A program made the position numbers and the translations under genes. This document shows, one piece after another, positions 35,179 through 47,700 of a stretch of 64,000 bases of DNA. The first letter of the stretch is position 1. The number at the start of each line of letters is the position of its first letter. This stretch comes from Diplosphaera chodatii. Its lineage: Eukaryota > Chlorophyta > Trebouxiophyceae > Prasiolales > Stichococcaceae. The stretch covers positions 3,844,001 to 3,908,000 of the forward strand of contig JAALGY010000032.1 of assembly GCA_032358165.1 (NCBI GenBank), given 5' to 3'. The notes beneath the pieces were generated by a model, which was not told the DNA's origin, did not search any database, and saw only the letters and a program-made list of their open reading frames with translations.

Positions 35179-35908
35179 GGTCAGGATTTACACACATGCA
35201 TGTACTCTTGATGCACGCATGCGGCGGCAACGCGCCCTGACAGTGTGCAAGATCCAGCAGGTAGTGTACAGGTTCGTGAAGGCCGTGTATGTGTTGTGCT
35301 CACGGCTCAGTCATGAGATCTGTATTGCAGACTGACATCTTGGAAGGGTACTTGATGTGGATCGGCGGCCGGGCGGCGGGTCTGACAGGCGGCCGGGGAT
35401 TACGAAATGCAAAGATCGGCTCCGTGTCTTATGTGCAAACTGTACCTAAACCTGGTTTGTCTGAGGGTTGTCGACGATCCGTCCAGGCTGGCCATCGGTG
35501 GTGGCAGCTCAACAAGGGGTCTGCGCTCATTGGCCCACCAGGATTCAGAGGTCGTTTCGGAATTGCCACATAGCCTGTCGGAGGCACATCAGCGAATTGG
35601 AAGGCGTTGTGCTGATCAATAAAGGTTGCAGCAGTCGGTGTCTAGCAAGGCAAGCAGCGTGTCTGCCAACGATCTGGCACAGCTGTTCAGCGGCACGTGG
35701 GTAGTGAGGCCCAGCTGCGACGGCGAACATGCACCGCATGTAGAACTGCTGTAGTGAGGGTCCAGCCATGCTGTTGCAGTCCGTCAGAGCGCCGGGTGCC
35801 AGCCGGTTGCCAGACTGCGCCCGGCGCATCAACAGCACGGCTGCACTCAGGCTGCCGGCAGCAGCGACAGCTCAGCCATGCTGCATCCACAGCAGGCTTT
35901 GCCAGTCG
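35179..35908. promoter_or_regulatory. Upstream region between permease and MurE-like gene
   Basis: The divergent start regions leave about 700 bp without a convincing exon. The 5' end of the MurE-like gene is itself uncertain, so part of this may be its first exon or 5' UTR. Confidence 0.35.
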
Positions 35909-38900
35909 ATGAGCATGTCGCTGCGCCGGCAGCAGCCGCTGGTGTCGCTGGCCGCGTGGCGTCCACACGGCGCACCAGCAGCATGCACAGCGCTGCGGTG
36001 TCCTTCAGAGTTTGCGTCAGTGCCGCATCGGTGCGAGTTACACAACTCCCCGCCTCCTCATTGTCGCCTTCGCCGCATGCGGATCCAGCACAAACGCTCT
36101 TCCACTTCACGCCACGCCCGTGGCTGTGCTGCCCGCGGCCATCTCTGGGTGCTGCACATGCACCCGATCATCAGCTGTACAGCTGCCCACTCGTTGGTGC
36201 GGCTGCGCAGGCGGCATGGCAGGCGGCGCAGGCGATCGCGCCTCGCCGCGCGGCTGACCACACTGGACGAAGACGACCCCGAAGACGATGAGGCCCACAC
36301 CGAGGATGAGGACGACGATGAGGACGAACATGAAGACGCTGCGGCACTGCATGACGATGACGAGGATGAGGAGGACGGCCCCATTGTGCCATTGGGCCTC
36401 CCCAAAGGTGCCTTGTCTGTGTTAACCCCTTCCCTGCGGGGCGCATTGCACTGCCAATGACACCGTCTGCACACGTGTTCCAACTGCAGTGTACAGCTCA
36501 ATTCCTTATCGTGCTCGTGCCATTTGTGACTCGGTGGTACACATCCAGGCGCAGCTGAGGGCACGGCCGCGACATTTGGCTGTAGCAGAGCACCCTGCAA
36601 CTGTGCCACTGCAGGTACCCGCAGCAAGGCGCTGGGCCTGGATGATGACGAGGACCTCAGACCGGGGGGAACAGAGGACTTGCCGGATGAAGATGAGCTG
36701 CTGGGGGACGGGGGCCTGGACGACCTCATTGGCGCCGGCTTCTCGGCAGGTGGGGCCGGGGTGCTGGACTGCAAAGCATGCTGAGCTGCTGGGGGCGAGC
36801 TGCGGTCAGCAGGCATTTGGCACGGCACAGGGCGCTGCACGTGGCAAGTCGGGCTTGTGCACATGTGTCCTGCAAACCACCTGCTGCGTGCGTGTCCTGC
36901 AGACGCACTCCAGGGCATCCTGGATGACGAGCCAGACACCAGCGTGGAGACTGATATTGAGGCAGCTGCTGAGGCGCCCCCAGAACCCGAGGCGCCCGCC
37001 TATCCAGAGCCGCCCCGGCGCAGCTACACGCTCGGCGACCTCTTCCAGGTACAGCAAGCTGTCTCATGGAGGTAGAATGCGGTCATGCATACTGCTGCAC
37101 AAGCCAGCTTGCTGAAGCATCTGAGCCGTGTGACCACACCGTGGAATAGATGATATGCATGCCATGTCATATGGCTTCTGCACGATATCTACTGGTCTTC
37201 CTGGGCAGCATGTCAAAGACACACGATGAGGCCATGCTTTGAGTCTACTTTATGTTGCTGCACAGAGAGCAGGGCTAGGGCCGCTGGCGCGCGAGCAGCT
37301 CACCGAGCAGCAGCTGGAGACAGTCGTCAGCGACGTCCAGTTCCACCCTGCAAAGGTTAGCACACCCTGCAGCCATTTGAAACATCATCGAAACATCATG
37401 ACCCGCCGAGCAGCTATCACACACCTTGACGGCCTCGATCATTGCCTGATGACTGAGTCAGCCTGCTGACATCATGTGAGCGTGCGCATCTGCTGCAGGT
37501 GGACGATGGCTGCCTGTTCGTGTGCATGGTGGCAGAGAGCTGGGACGGGCACGACTTCACAGAATGCGTGCGTCCCTGCCTCTGTTGGCCCCCGCAGTGC
37601 AGAGCTGCCCTCCAAGATGGCTGAGCAAATCTTCGACATGCTGCCTAGCCAGGTTCACACCTTGCACATATGTCTTTCAGGCCTTGGAGAACGGGGCAGC
37701 GGCGTTCATCGCCCAAAGGCAGCCGGACCATGGGGAAGAGTACCCTCTGCCAGAGGGCTTCCCCGTGCTCATTGTAGACAACACGCTGGCCGAGCTCGGC
37801 AAGCTGTCAGCAGCCTTCTGTGACACGTGAGCGTCCTCAAGCGTCCTGAACATTCGCCCCACATGTCTTTCAGGCACCACCTCGTATCTGTCAGGCTCCA
37901 TTCAGAGCACCGGCCGTTGTCAGCCTCATGGTGCACCATTGACTGCGATGAGCAGTGCATCATTGTTGTGGTCTTACTGTACTCGTGCTGAGGTAACCCT
38001 GGTGCGTCTGCAGCCCCTCAGAGAAGCTGGCGGTGGTGGGCGTCACAGGCAGCGCGGGCAAGACCACCACCAGCTGGCTGGTCCGCAGCATCTTCGAGGA
38101 GCTGGGCCAGCTCACCGGGATGCTCGGTGAGGGGTCAGGCTTTCTTTGCAGGCCACTTCGTGCTATGGGGTTTGTACTGACAAGCATGCAGTCCCACAAC
38201 ATCTGGGCTGCGCCGGTCATGATGGCGCAGTCCGAGGTGCACAACCGTCAGCTGTCGCTGCTGATACTTGCTCTGCCTGCTGCCGCACAGGCAGCATAGA
38301 GTATGCGATAGCAGAGGACCGCTTGACAGATGACGGCGAGCTGTGGGTGCCACTCGAGGAGGACGTCACCCTGAAGCGGTAATTGCCTGCATCATCCAAC
38401 GTGGTCTGCAGTCATACAGCATGTTGAAGGATATCTACGACAGCATACATAGTGGCCTGCAATGGTTGAGGAGAGACTGGCACATGTGCGAGTTGCCGAT
38501 GGGCAGCATTGCCACTGCGGAGGATTGGTCTGACGCCTGTGGCATTATTGTGCAGGGACTGCTCGACGCCAGACCACATCGCGCCGTATGAGGGCAAGTA
38601 CAATGTAACAGAGTCCACGCCGAACGCCCTGGCCATGCACAAGGTGCAGATTTCGTTGAGGCGCTGCCACTACAGTGCTCGATGCTGGCCAGGCTGAAAC
38701 TCAGGCTGTACTGATCGAGCAGACCTGGCAAGAGGGCATTCCCGCTGTCACCTATGAGCTGTGTCAGCATACATTGACGTGTACAAGCCACTGCTGTGCC
38801 GCCTGTAGATCCTGGCAGGGGTGGCTGACCGGGGCGGCCAGAGCGCGGTGATCGAGTGCACGACCACCGGCCTCTATGAGGGCAGGTAAGCGCCAGGCTG

Positions 38901-41621
38901 CTGGCCCAGATGTTGGCCTTACATTCGTGCCATTGTGACTGCCATCGCATCACAAGTGTCTGCACCATCACAAAATGGCCAGTCCTGACGACAGCCCTGT
39001 GCTCTCCGCCGCACCGGCTCACCTTGGAGATCAAGGAGTAAGCTGATCTGTGGCTGACACATTGTACACTTGTAGGACGGACGAGGTGGAGTTTGACGTG
39101 GCGGTGTTCACGAACCTGAGCTCCGACAACCTGCACGACGGCTTTGGCGTGGGGCCGCCGGAGACCCTGGAGGAGCACCTGGACATCATGGCGGGGCTGT
39201 TCCGGCGGCTGAAGGACCAGGACATCCAGCGCGCCGTCGTCAACGTGGACGGTAGGGTTTTCGAAGGGTTTAGATCAGCTGTCACGCGTGTCTCCTGTGA
39301 GCGGCAATGCAGCCCGACGTATGTCAACTGAGGAACTCAGTCAGCATCAGCATGCTGGGTCATTATGAAGACGCTGCTGACCACACATGTCAGCAGGCAT
39401 CAGAGCATTGGTCCCACGCCTGCTGTGTCGCCTGACCGCCTGTCTGGCTTCTGTGGTGCAGACCCGTATGCAGACGCCATCAAGCTGGCCAGCCTGGAGG
39501 TCCCGGTGGTCACATACGCCATCAAGGACCGGGACGCGGATGTGTACGCGGAGAAGGTGAAGCTGTCGCAGTGGGAGAGCGACCTCATCATCCGCACCCC
39601 GCTGGGGCGCCTGCAGGTGACATCTTAGGTTTTAAAATTGAATGTTTTTATATAATTTTCGTTAATATGAAAACGCTTGAACATGCCATATAATCCGTGC
39701 CGACTGTCAACCTCGAGGTCATCGCCAGTCTGCAGCGCAGTTGCCCTCAGTGGCTCAGGGTTCAAGCTGATGCTTGCCATGGACTGCAGATCATTACGCC
39801 GCTCATAGGCCGGCCAAATGTATACAATGTTTTGGCGGCGGTGGCTGTGGGCATCTCCCTCAATGTCAACCTCAAGGTGAGCAGCATGAAGCAGCAGACC
39901 ACATCCGATTTGTGGCAATGTCCACAGATCACTGACGACTTGCGCTGGTCTGGTGTGGTTTGTGCTCAGCCTCACAATCTGCCAAGCTTGGTTGGTGACG
40001 CAGGCCATTGTGGCGGGCATTGAGGCGGTGGATGTGGTGCCGGGGCGCACCGAGATCATCGACGAGGGGCAGAGCTTCCCGGTGATCGTGGACTGCGCCA
40101 ACACCCCCGAGGCGCTCTCCAGGCAAGGCTCGAGCAGCAGCACAGCGTTGCAGGTCATGGTTGCAACTGCTGCGGAACCATATGTGACGTGGCTGTGGCA
40201 ACGTAGTAATGCCATTGTTGATCTGTTTACAGGCTGCTGGAGACGGTGCGGGACACGGGGCCGCGCAGGATTCTGACAGTGTTTGGGGCGGAGGGCCACG
40301 GCGACTCCTCGCTGCGCCCGGTGCTGGGCGAGGTCCTGCACTACAAGGTGGGGTTCTGGGCTCGGGGTGTGTTGCATCTTTGCTGTTGCTCAGTCAGTTC
40401 AGGCTCCTCAGACTATGTAAACAATACTGTGTTTTTTTCCCCCTAGAAACTGTGTAGATCTAGTTATTGGCAAGCTTATACTCTGTCATCCTATCCGGCA
40501 CTGTCAACGTACTGCCCAGCTTGACAGACTTGGTAACCGTTTCTGTGGGCGTCCTGCAGAGCGACTTCGTCTTCATCACCAACAACAACCCTCGGCTGGA
40601 GGCGCCAGAGGACATTGTTGCGCAGACCACCGCAGGCTTCCCGCCGCACATTCATGCCTACGAGGTACATCCAGCCATCACGACCATTTTTCATTTGTGT
40701 GCATGCTACTGCGTTCTGGTGATACTGCAGTGGTCGCTTCACATCTGTGGTAGTTCGATTTCAAGCTGCACACACACCCTAGTCTGCGCACACATGCTGA
40801 TCTGGTGCCATCAGCTGCTCCTTCCATATGCAGTCTCTGCCGGGGCGGCCGCACTGGCTGCGCGACGTCAACGCCCCCGACCTTGGCTGGCCCGAGCGAG
40901 CAGAGCAGGATGCGATCATGCCGTCGCCCGACTGGTCCGAGCGCGACTGGCGGCTCGAGACACAGGGCCTGGTGAGTACTACAACACAGCCTGCAATATG
41001 GAGATCCCTCTGAGAGTTCTGGGACTGCTTCAGAGTACAATGCACTCCCTGGTAATGAGCATAGTTCTGGGTGTCGAATGTGAGCAAAACAGACCAGTTT
41101 TAGCCGTATCTGCGGAGGGAAACCTTCTGACTGCAATGTATGCTGTGCCACAGTTCCGGCGGTTTGTGATGGAGGACCGCTTCAGCGCCATCCGTGTAGC
41201 AATCGGCACAGCGCAGGCCAAGGACACGGTCGTCATCGCCGGCAAGGGCGCTGAAGACTTCCAGGAGTATGGCGACCTTGAGACTGGGGACCTGGTCAGG
41301 GTGAGGACTATGCAATACCATCCTTCCCAGCTGGGTGAAGCCCCTGCACAGCACCTCGAAGTCTGGACCTCCACATGAACACCTGTACGCGCGACTAGGA
41401 GTGCAGTGCATATAGTGAAACTTCCTCTAATGCATGTGATGCTGCCACAGGGCTGGTTCGATGACCGGGTGGAGGCCCGCAACGCGCTGTCCAAGCTGCC
41501 GGCCCTGGAGCAAAACAAGGAGCTGGACCGCCGCGAGCTGCCGTGGACCAACTCGCCTGAGGAGCGGCCAGAGCGCATTGATGTGCTCATGGGCTGCAAC
41601 ACCCGGACGTTCAAGGGCTAG
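35909..41621 (+). CDS. MURE: Plastid MurE-like Mur ligase (PAP11 type)
   Basis: Homologue of UDP-MurNAc-tripeptide synthetase. In flowering plants this protein (PAP11) is part of the plastid-encoded RNA polymerase complex rather than a wall enzyme. A long N-terminal extension contains an Asp/Glu-rich stretch (36260-36390, then 36612-36750). SYTLGDLFQ starts the Mur N-domain, followed by FPVLIVDNTLAELGKLSAAF and the P-loop GVTGSAGKTTTSWLVRSIFE at 38038. Then come FDVAVFTNLSSDNLHDGFG, ADAIKLASLEVPVVTYAI, IIRTPLGRLQ, IGRPNVYNVLAAVAVGISL, FPVIVDCANTPEAL, RILTVFGAEGHGD, FVFITNNNPRLEAPEDIV, DRFSAIRVAIGTAQAKDTVV and IAGKGAEDFQEY. It ends NTRTFKG. Several catalytic positions differ from bacterial MurE (see findings). 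The start is unclear: ATGs at 35768, 35909 and 36077 are all possible. Confidence 0.88.
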
Positions 41622-42092
41622 GCCGAGTTGCGCTGGCCTGAATCGTCCCTGCGCTGCTGCCATGTATGGGGTCACCTGCGCTTGAACTGCATGCGACCCC
41701 ATGGGCATGCGAGGCCTCGCATGCCCTAATTAGGGCATCCTCGTGTCTGTGCCCGATTTGATGCAGTTGTACCTGGCAATCAATGGGTAATGGGTACCAT
41801 GCAATGTCTGCCAGAGCGCTGCTGTCATCTATGGTGGCTTTGGGCTCTGGTTCTATGCTGTCCAGCAGCGTTGTGTTTGGCAGGTTTGGATGTCATGAGC
41901 ATCAGAATTGAAAGTCGGAGTATGTCAGAATCCCAAGCCATACGACCTGCCTCTGCTGCATGTGTCAGGTCACATACGGCAACAGCAGCTGGCCCTCTGT
42001 CTGATGTGGCACAGTTCGGTAGGAGCGCCAATGGGTACGAAAAAGCACCAACTTGCATACAGGCGTCTCAGATAAAAAGAGCGGACACATCC
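41622..42092. other. Convergent spacer with palindrome
   Basis: It lies between the stops of the MurE-like gene (+) and the F-box gene (-). It holds the 24-bp palindrome listed separately and both 3' UTRs. No coding segment was seen. Confidence 0.5.
41703..41735. repeat. 24-bp perfect palindrome overlapping a 12-bp palindrome
   Basis: Positions 41703-41726 read identically on both strands (arms GGGCATGCGAGG and its complement, no spacer). The last CCC is also the start of a second palindrome, CCCTAATTAGGG, at 41724-41735. The RNA from either strand could fold into a hairpin, placed 82 bp past the MurE-like stop codon. Confidence 0.9.
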
Positions 42093-43948
42093 CTACTTGT
42101 CCAAAAACTTCATCCACAGTGAGGCGCAGTCTGGGTCACCAGCGGCGTCCAGCCTATCCTGCTCCGTCATCGCAGTCTTGGCCACCAATCGGAAGTGCAC
42201 CCTGCAGCACATGGGACAACAGCACTCTGGTATTACAGGGCTTTTTCCCCCTCAAATTCAGGAAGCCCAACATCCATGGCCAGCTGCAACAAAACTCATG
42301 ATGGAACTTATGCTCGAAGGTTGCCACAGAGACATACCTTGTGCTGACATACATCGCGCCTTCATCCTCATGAGCATGCCACTCTACCAGCTGCATGTGG
42401 GCGGGAACGCTGGCCAGCACCAGCTGCTTCGGCAGCAGGCGGCCGTCAAAGCCGCTTTGGTACTTGTACTCTAGGGTGTGTAAGGTCGGCGGCAGGGACC
42501 GCAGCAGGCTGGCTGTCAGCTCGGGGCGCCCAGGCAAGCTGCCACAGTACACCCTCAGGAGCTTGAGGTTCGGCAGCAGCTGCAGCTGTTCCTGCAGAGT
42601 GGCAGCAGGCTGCATACTGTGGGTGAATGGTCGCATGGAGTTCATTGAGTCTAGCAGTTGTAGGATTTACACTGTAGGTATGTCCAGGTGGTTACAGGGG
42701 GCAGGTTGCTGCATGAGGCAGCCGGCATAGCCTCAGACCAGCTCGACATTTGCTCAGATGAGGTTCACCTGTAGCGCAGCATATTCGGCTGGTGTGGATG
42801 TGTCCTGGAAACTGCAGCCCCAGTACAGGGTCTCAAGGCACTGCGGCAGACGCGGCAGCTGGCCGCCGATGCCGTTGATCCGAGTCAGAGCCGCGAAGAT
42901 GTCCAGTGGTTTGCCACACTCGAAGCCCCAGGACGCTGCACAGCACCAGGTTCATGGTTGGGCGCTCAAGAGTTGATGTCCTTGGTGCATGATTGCCATC
43001 TGAATATGATGCCCAGCACTGGTGATTTGTCACGCTGTATGTTGATGGGCCACCTGCAGGTACAGCACTCAACGCTGCACCTGCTTCTCGCAGGTCGATG
43101 GTGTGCAGGTGGCGCCCGCTACGGCGTCGGAAGCCGCTGTCATCCAACAAGCGTGCCAGCGCCCTGCCCTTCTGCCACCCCACCACAGCCAAGAGATGAC
43201 AGCATGTCACCCCCCGGTCCGACCTGCCTTGATGCAGCAACATTGGCTGCTGTGAGCAACTACAAGCGCTGCCATGACTGCTCCTGGTGGGCTGTGCTCA
43301 CGTTCTCTACATCTGCTTCGCTCATGATCAGGCTGCCGTCACCACGCCTTATAAAGCGCTTGCCTCTCTGGCCAGCTGGCAACATCCGGATGCAGAGCGC
43401 ACAGATAGGTGCTGGGCACTTCGCAATCTGAACAGCACGTTGGCACAATGTCAGGGACCGCACACCCATGGGAGCGGTGCAAACTGGTGCACGCAGGTGC
43501 CACTACACTACCATCGCATGGTCAGAGGGACGTGGTGCGCGCAAAGCTGCGTGACGACACAAACAGATGCTAGCTTACCCGCGCAATGCAGCGCGCCAGA
43601 TCAGTGTATGCTGGGCGCAGGTGTCCCACAGGAAATGTGTCGCTTTCAGCGGCGTGTTCATCCCACGCAATCGTGACGCTGACCGGCAGCTCCAGCAATA
43701 CGCTGCGCCACCTGCGGACTGGCTTTCCACATGTCTGGCAGTGTCCAGAGGGTACTTCTAGTGGGTTACATGTTATCTGCATGCTGCCTGATGTAGTACA
43801 GGAGGCACATCGCTTACGTCTTACACACTGACGCGAGTTGGCACCACTGTGTCAGACGGTCAGCATCACTGTCGAGCTGCAGAGGGTCCGTGATCTGCAT
43901 CAGAATCAGGCTGACAACTTCGACTGGTAGACCGTCGAACTTAGTCAT
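42093..43948 (-). CDS. F-box protein with leucine-rich repeats
   Basis: Probable substrate-recognition subunit of an SCF ubiquitin ligase. The start at 43948 gives MTKFDGLPVEVVSLILMQI, and then WCQLASVCKTWRSVLLELPV is completed across an intron (donor AAGAC|gtaagc, acceptor gcag) in perfect phase. This is a standard F-box of about 45 residues. The body is made of leucine-rich segments: LRHLHTIDL, LPRLPQCLETLYWGCSF, LPNLKLLRVYCGSLPG, LTASLLRSLPPTLHTLEYKY and LPKQLVLASVPAHMQLVEWH. The last exon ends ASLWMKFLDK at 42093. LRRs are irregular in length, as in plant FBL proteins. The partner substrate is unknown. Exons between 42800 and 43500 are the least certain. Confidence 0.75.
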
Positions 43949-44719
43949 CGCTGCGGTCCTGGAAGAATTTGAAGCCGTTCAGACAGCGTGCCCACAGCGA
44001 CTTCTATCGCCGCAAGCAAGGCGTGGAGCGATGCAGGGCGTGATGCGCATGTGACTTCACCCCAGCCTGTCAGCGACTAGAACACCAGATCCTTGGTCTG
44101 CTTCCAATGCTGCCAGTGTCAGACACGCCCCGACTGAGGCACTTGCCAACGAATTCAGTGTTATTTCATTCATCTCTCAGGTCGGCAGTTGTTTCTGTCC
44201 ACTGTTGATCGTGTGCCGGCGTCTTTGGGTGCAGCTGCGCATTCGTGCGCGATCACAGTCAGCATCTCAGCAAACTCCGAAAGCTGACGGTCAGGTACTC
44301 CTGCCCACTCATATCAGCAGCGCAAGCCTGGGCATGCCGCAGGCTATACAGTACTGCTCGATGCTTTGATACTCATCTGCAAGCTCACGGGCAGCCAGTC
44401 TCCCTGCAAAATGGTGAGGTCCGACACACCCTCTTCGTCAACTCAACTCAAACTGCTACCTCGTAGAGGTTGTACCGTGACCTGAGGCAGGTGCAACTCA
44501 GGGTCCACTATCCCACAGCCCTCGCGCGGGCATGTAACCATCATTGCGGTGGTGGTACGGGCGATGTGAGTGTATGATGATGGTGGTGTTCACGCTTCTA
44601 GCGCGCATGAAACTCGCCTACAGACATAACCCCGTTTCGGCACAATGCTCATCAAGACACTATAGTGCCGCTGCCAGCTGGTGACTTCAGCATGATGCTA
44701 CGTTTGTACTACTTGGCAG
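43949..44719. promoter_or_regulatory. Upstream region between F-box gene and RING ligase
   Basis: Divergent spacer of about 770 bp. It must contain the first exon of the RING ligase, because the first recognisable exon at 44720 follows an acceptor (ttggcag) and lacks an in-frame ATG. I could not identify that exon. Confidence 0.35.
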
Positions 44720-47700
44720 GTGTCGGCGCTCACGGCGGTGCTGTCGTGGACGGCATTCAGCGCTGCAGGGCTGGTCTATAACATGGACGACACCGCCGCG
44801 GCCAGCCTGGACCCCAGCAAGATCCACTTCAGCACACCCTGGCCCAGCAGGCATGCAGCTTGCAGCTTGCAGCGTGCCACACGATCGTCGCATGCATGCA
44901 AAATGCAAACTCATGTGCCGTTGACCCAGTCTATATCAGTCTGGTGTGAAACAGCCAGGTGGCAGCCAGGTGTCATGTCATGAAGTCACACGTGGCGTGT
45001 GTTTTGGCAACCTGCAGCGTGGGCCCGGCGGAGGCGGAGGCGATGCGGTCGACGGCCAACCTGGTGGTGGCGCACATGCTGCGCAGCCAGCTGCTGGGCT
45101 TCGCCCTCGCCAACTTCCTGCTCAGCATCTACGCCCTGTGGGCCTGCGTCACAAAGGCGAGCTGTGGTGGAGACTACCACCAGAGACACCGCCTCTGACA
45201 CAGCAGCAAGATGCAGAGGCTTCACAGGGCATCTGTTGGCATGTTCCAGCTTTGCTTGACACCTTGCTGGCTGAATGTGATACCGCAAGAATCTGACATG
45301 CAGAAAGGTCACAGCTGCTTACAGGCGGAGGATAACGTAGTGAAGCATGGCTAGCCAGTAAGGCGTCAGCAGGGCCTGACATGAGGCTGCCCGTGAGCGC
45401 ACAGGAGATGTTTCTGGGGCGGCTGACGATCGAGGAGAGCCACGCCGCCCTGGAGCGGCTGGTGCGCCACGTCATGATCAAGGCGGTGTTCATGTCGGCG
45501 GTGGTGGACACGCCCGACCCTGCGGAGCTCGCCATGTGGCTGGCATGGTTAGCCCACCTCCCCTTTCTGTGATGTTTGCTGGCATCACTCCCTGCCAGTG
45601 CGGGGAACGCATGGAAGGCATGCCGGTCCAGGCTGTGCACACACCCTGCACAGGCTCACCAGATTGTCACGTGCGCTCCCCGCACCTCAGCGACCACTTG
45701 AGATCAGTTGTCTTACCAAGCAAAGCAATCGCTGGTCTCATCTCGCCGGAGCTGGTGTGGCAGGCGTCATATCTGCTGTTGTGCTGCAGGTTCTCGGTGG
45801 TGGCATACATGAAGTGCTTTGTGGGCTTGGCGCGTGATCGCTGCCAGGTATGTATTACCTGGAGTCTTCTTCTGTGTCAAGCGCGATGGCCTTGTTGCTG
45901 CTGTTTCATCGTGCACAGGCCCATGCGCTGTCACATGGTGTCAACCTCTGGGCAGTATGCAGAGCAGTGCAGCGAAGTCAGCTGGCTCCAGTGAGCGTGC
46001 AATGTATGGTCCTCGACTGACTTGGCTGTGGCAGGACTTGGGCAGGCTACTGACATGAGCCGCCCGGGCTGCTGTGCAGGGGCTGATGGCGTCACCTTCG
46101 GCAACCGCGGGGGCGCACCTGCGCACGCTGGCGCTGCTGTGCCTCATCGTGTCCTACGACCTGTCCTGGGTGGTGCGCATCCGGCACCGTGCATGACTGT
46201 TGTGGACCCTCTGCACCATGCATGTCTCCTGTGCGTGTGTGCTGATTCTGTTGGTACCTGGCCGCAACTGTATGATGCATGGCCTTGCTGCGTCTGCTCA
46301 TCCAGATGTCAGGGAATGTCTAGCCACAGCAGCAGCAGCTCTGCCCACATCTAGCACGGCTGGTGTTGCTGAGGTTCAACACCTTCGGACTTTTGGATAT
46401 AGCAGGCCAAACTTAACCTGACCTAGCCTACCCTGCAGCGCTAGGTTGGCCAGGCACCACTGCCCTGTGCCACAAGGAGGTAGTGGACACTGTGCACAGC
46501 ACCTGGCATGCCTGCACAGGCGGCGTGCGCGAGCGCCTTCCCCGCGGCGTCCCTTGGGCAGCTGTTCCTGTGGCTGCACGACACCGCGCTCATCTTCATC
46601 GAGGCGGGGCAGGCGCTGGCGTCATACGCCGTGCACGTGGCGGAGCGCCTGCGGGCCGCGTCAGCAGCGCACGGCAAGGTGTGGCTTGTCCATGCCCCAA
46701 GGTCGCAGTGTAGCAGCAACGCTCGACAACAAGCCTGCCCAGCCAAGTGCGAGCTGGCCCCTGCCCGCATGCACTGCATGATCGATACAAGTCACGAGCT
46801 ACATGGGTTAGGGTCAACCATGCTGCTGTCTATTGGGCCCCTGAGGATTCTGTTGAATCTGATGCATGTCAAAGTCCGGCCTCAACTCGTGGCTGTAGAG
46901 CCTGGAAAGTGGTACCCCATCAGCATCTTTCACAGCGGTGTCAGGACGCCTCTATGCAACCCGGCACGAGACTGGTTGCTTGAGGGGAGCCTCCGATGTC
47001 GCTCTGAGAATGTTGACCGGCGTCCAGCTCTCTACGATATCCTGCAGTTTTTGGGCATGGGCATCACATGCCGACATCATGCCGACGGTGCCGGCTGCGA
47101 CTGCGAGCCACTCAGTACGAAGCTCGCATCAAGTCCGCTGTCAACGTGCAGGAAGTGGCGGCATGGGAGGGCCGTGGCGCGTTCCTGTACCACGTTGACG
47201 CGGGCGGCGACATAGCGGCGCATGCGCTGACGCTGGCGCACCTGGCCCACATCTGGGCCCGCGCCGGCCTGTCCTTCAGCCTGGTGAGTGCCGCCACCGT
47301 CGGCTCGGGCCACCTGGGCGTCCAAGCAGCGCATAAGGTCTCGAGCACTGTCACATTGCACATCAGCAAGTCCCCGCTGTGATGCAGCCTCTGCATCTGG
47401 TTGCAGTCTGGTGCCGCAGCGAGCATGATCTCGTTCTGCGCCTGCTGGTGTTCCATGGTGCCCTTGCAAAACCAGGCAGTGACAACATTGGCGATTGCTT
47501 ACTGAAGACCCACAGTACTGCAGCTGGATCTCATACTCTTCATGGACATCCGCGCCCTGCTGGCGGGGCTGCGTCGGCGGCTGCGGGCGTTCTGCCGGCA
47601 CCGCGCGGCGGCACGGCTGCTGCGGGACGCGTACCCCGATGCGACTCCTGCGGCGCTGCAGGGTGGGCGGGAGCAGTGCGCCATCTGCCGCGACGGCATG

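Noticed and set aside
36058..36939. Minus-strand open frame (293 codons) with long serine runs
   Set aside because: The serines are the complement of Asp/Glu codons in the acidic exons of the MurE-like gene on the plus strand.
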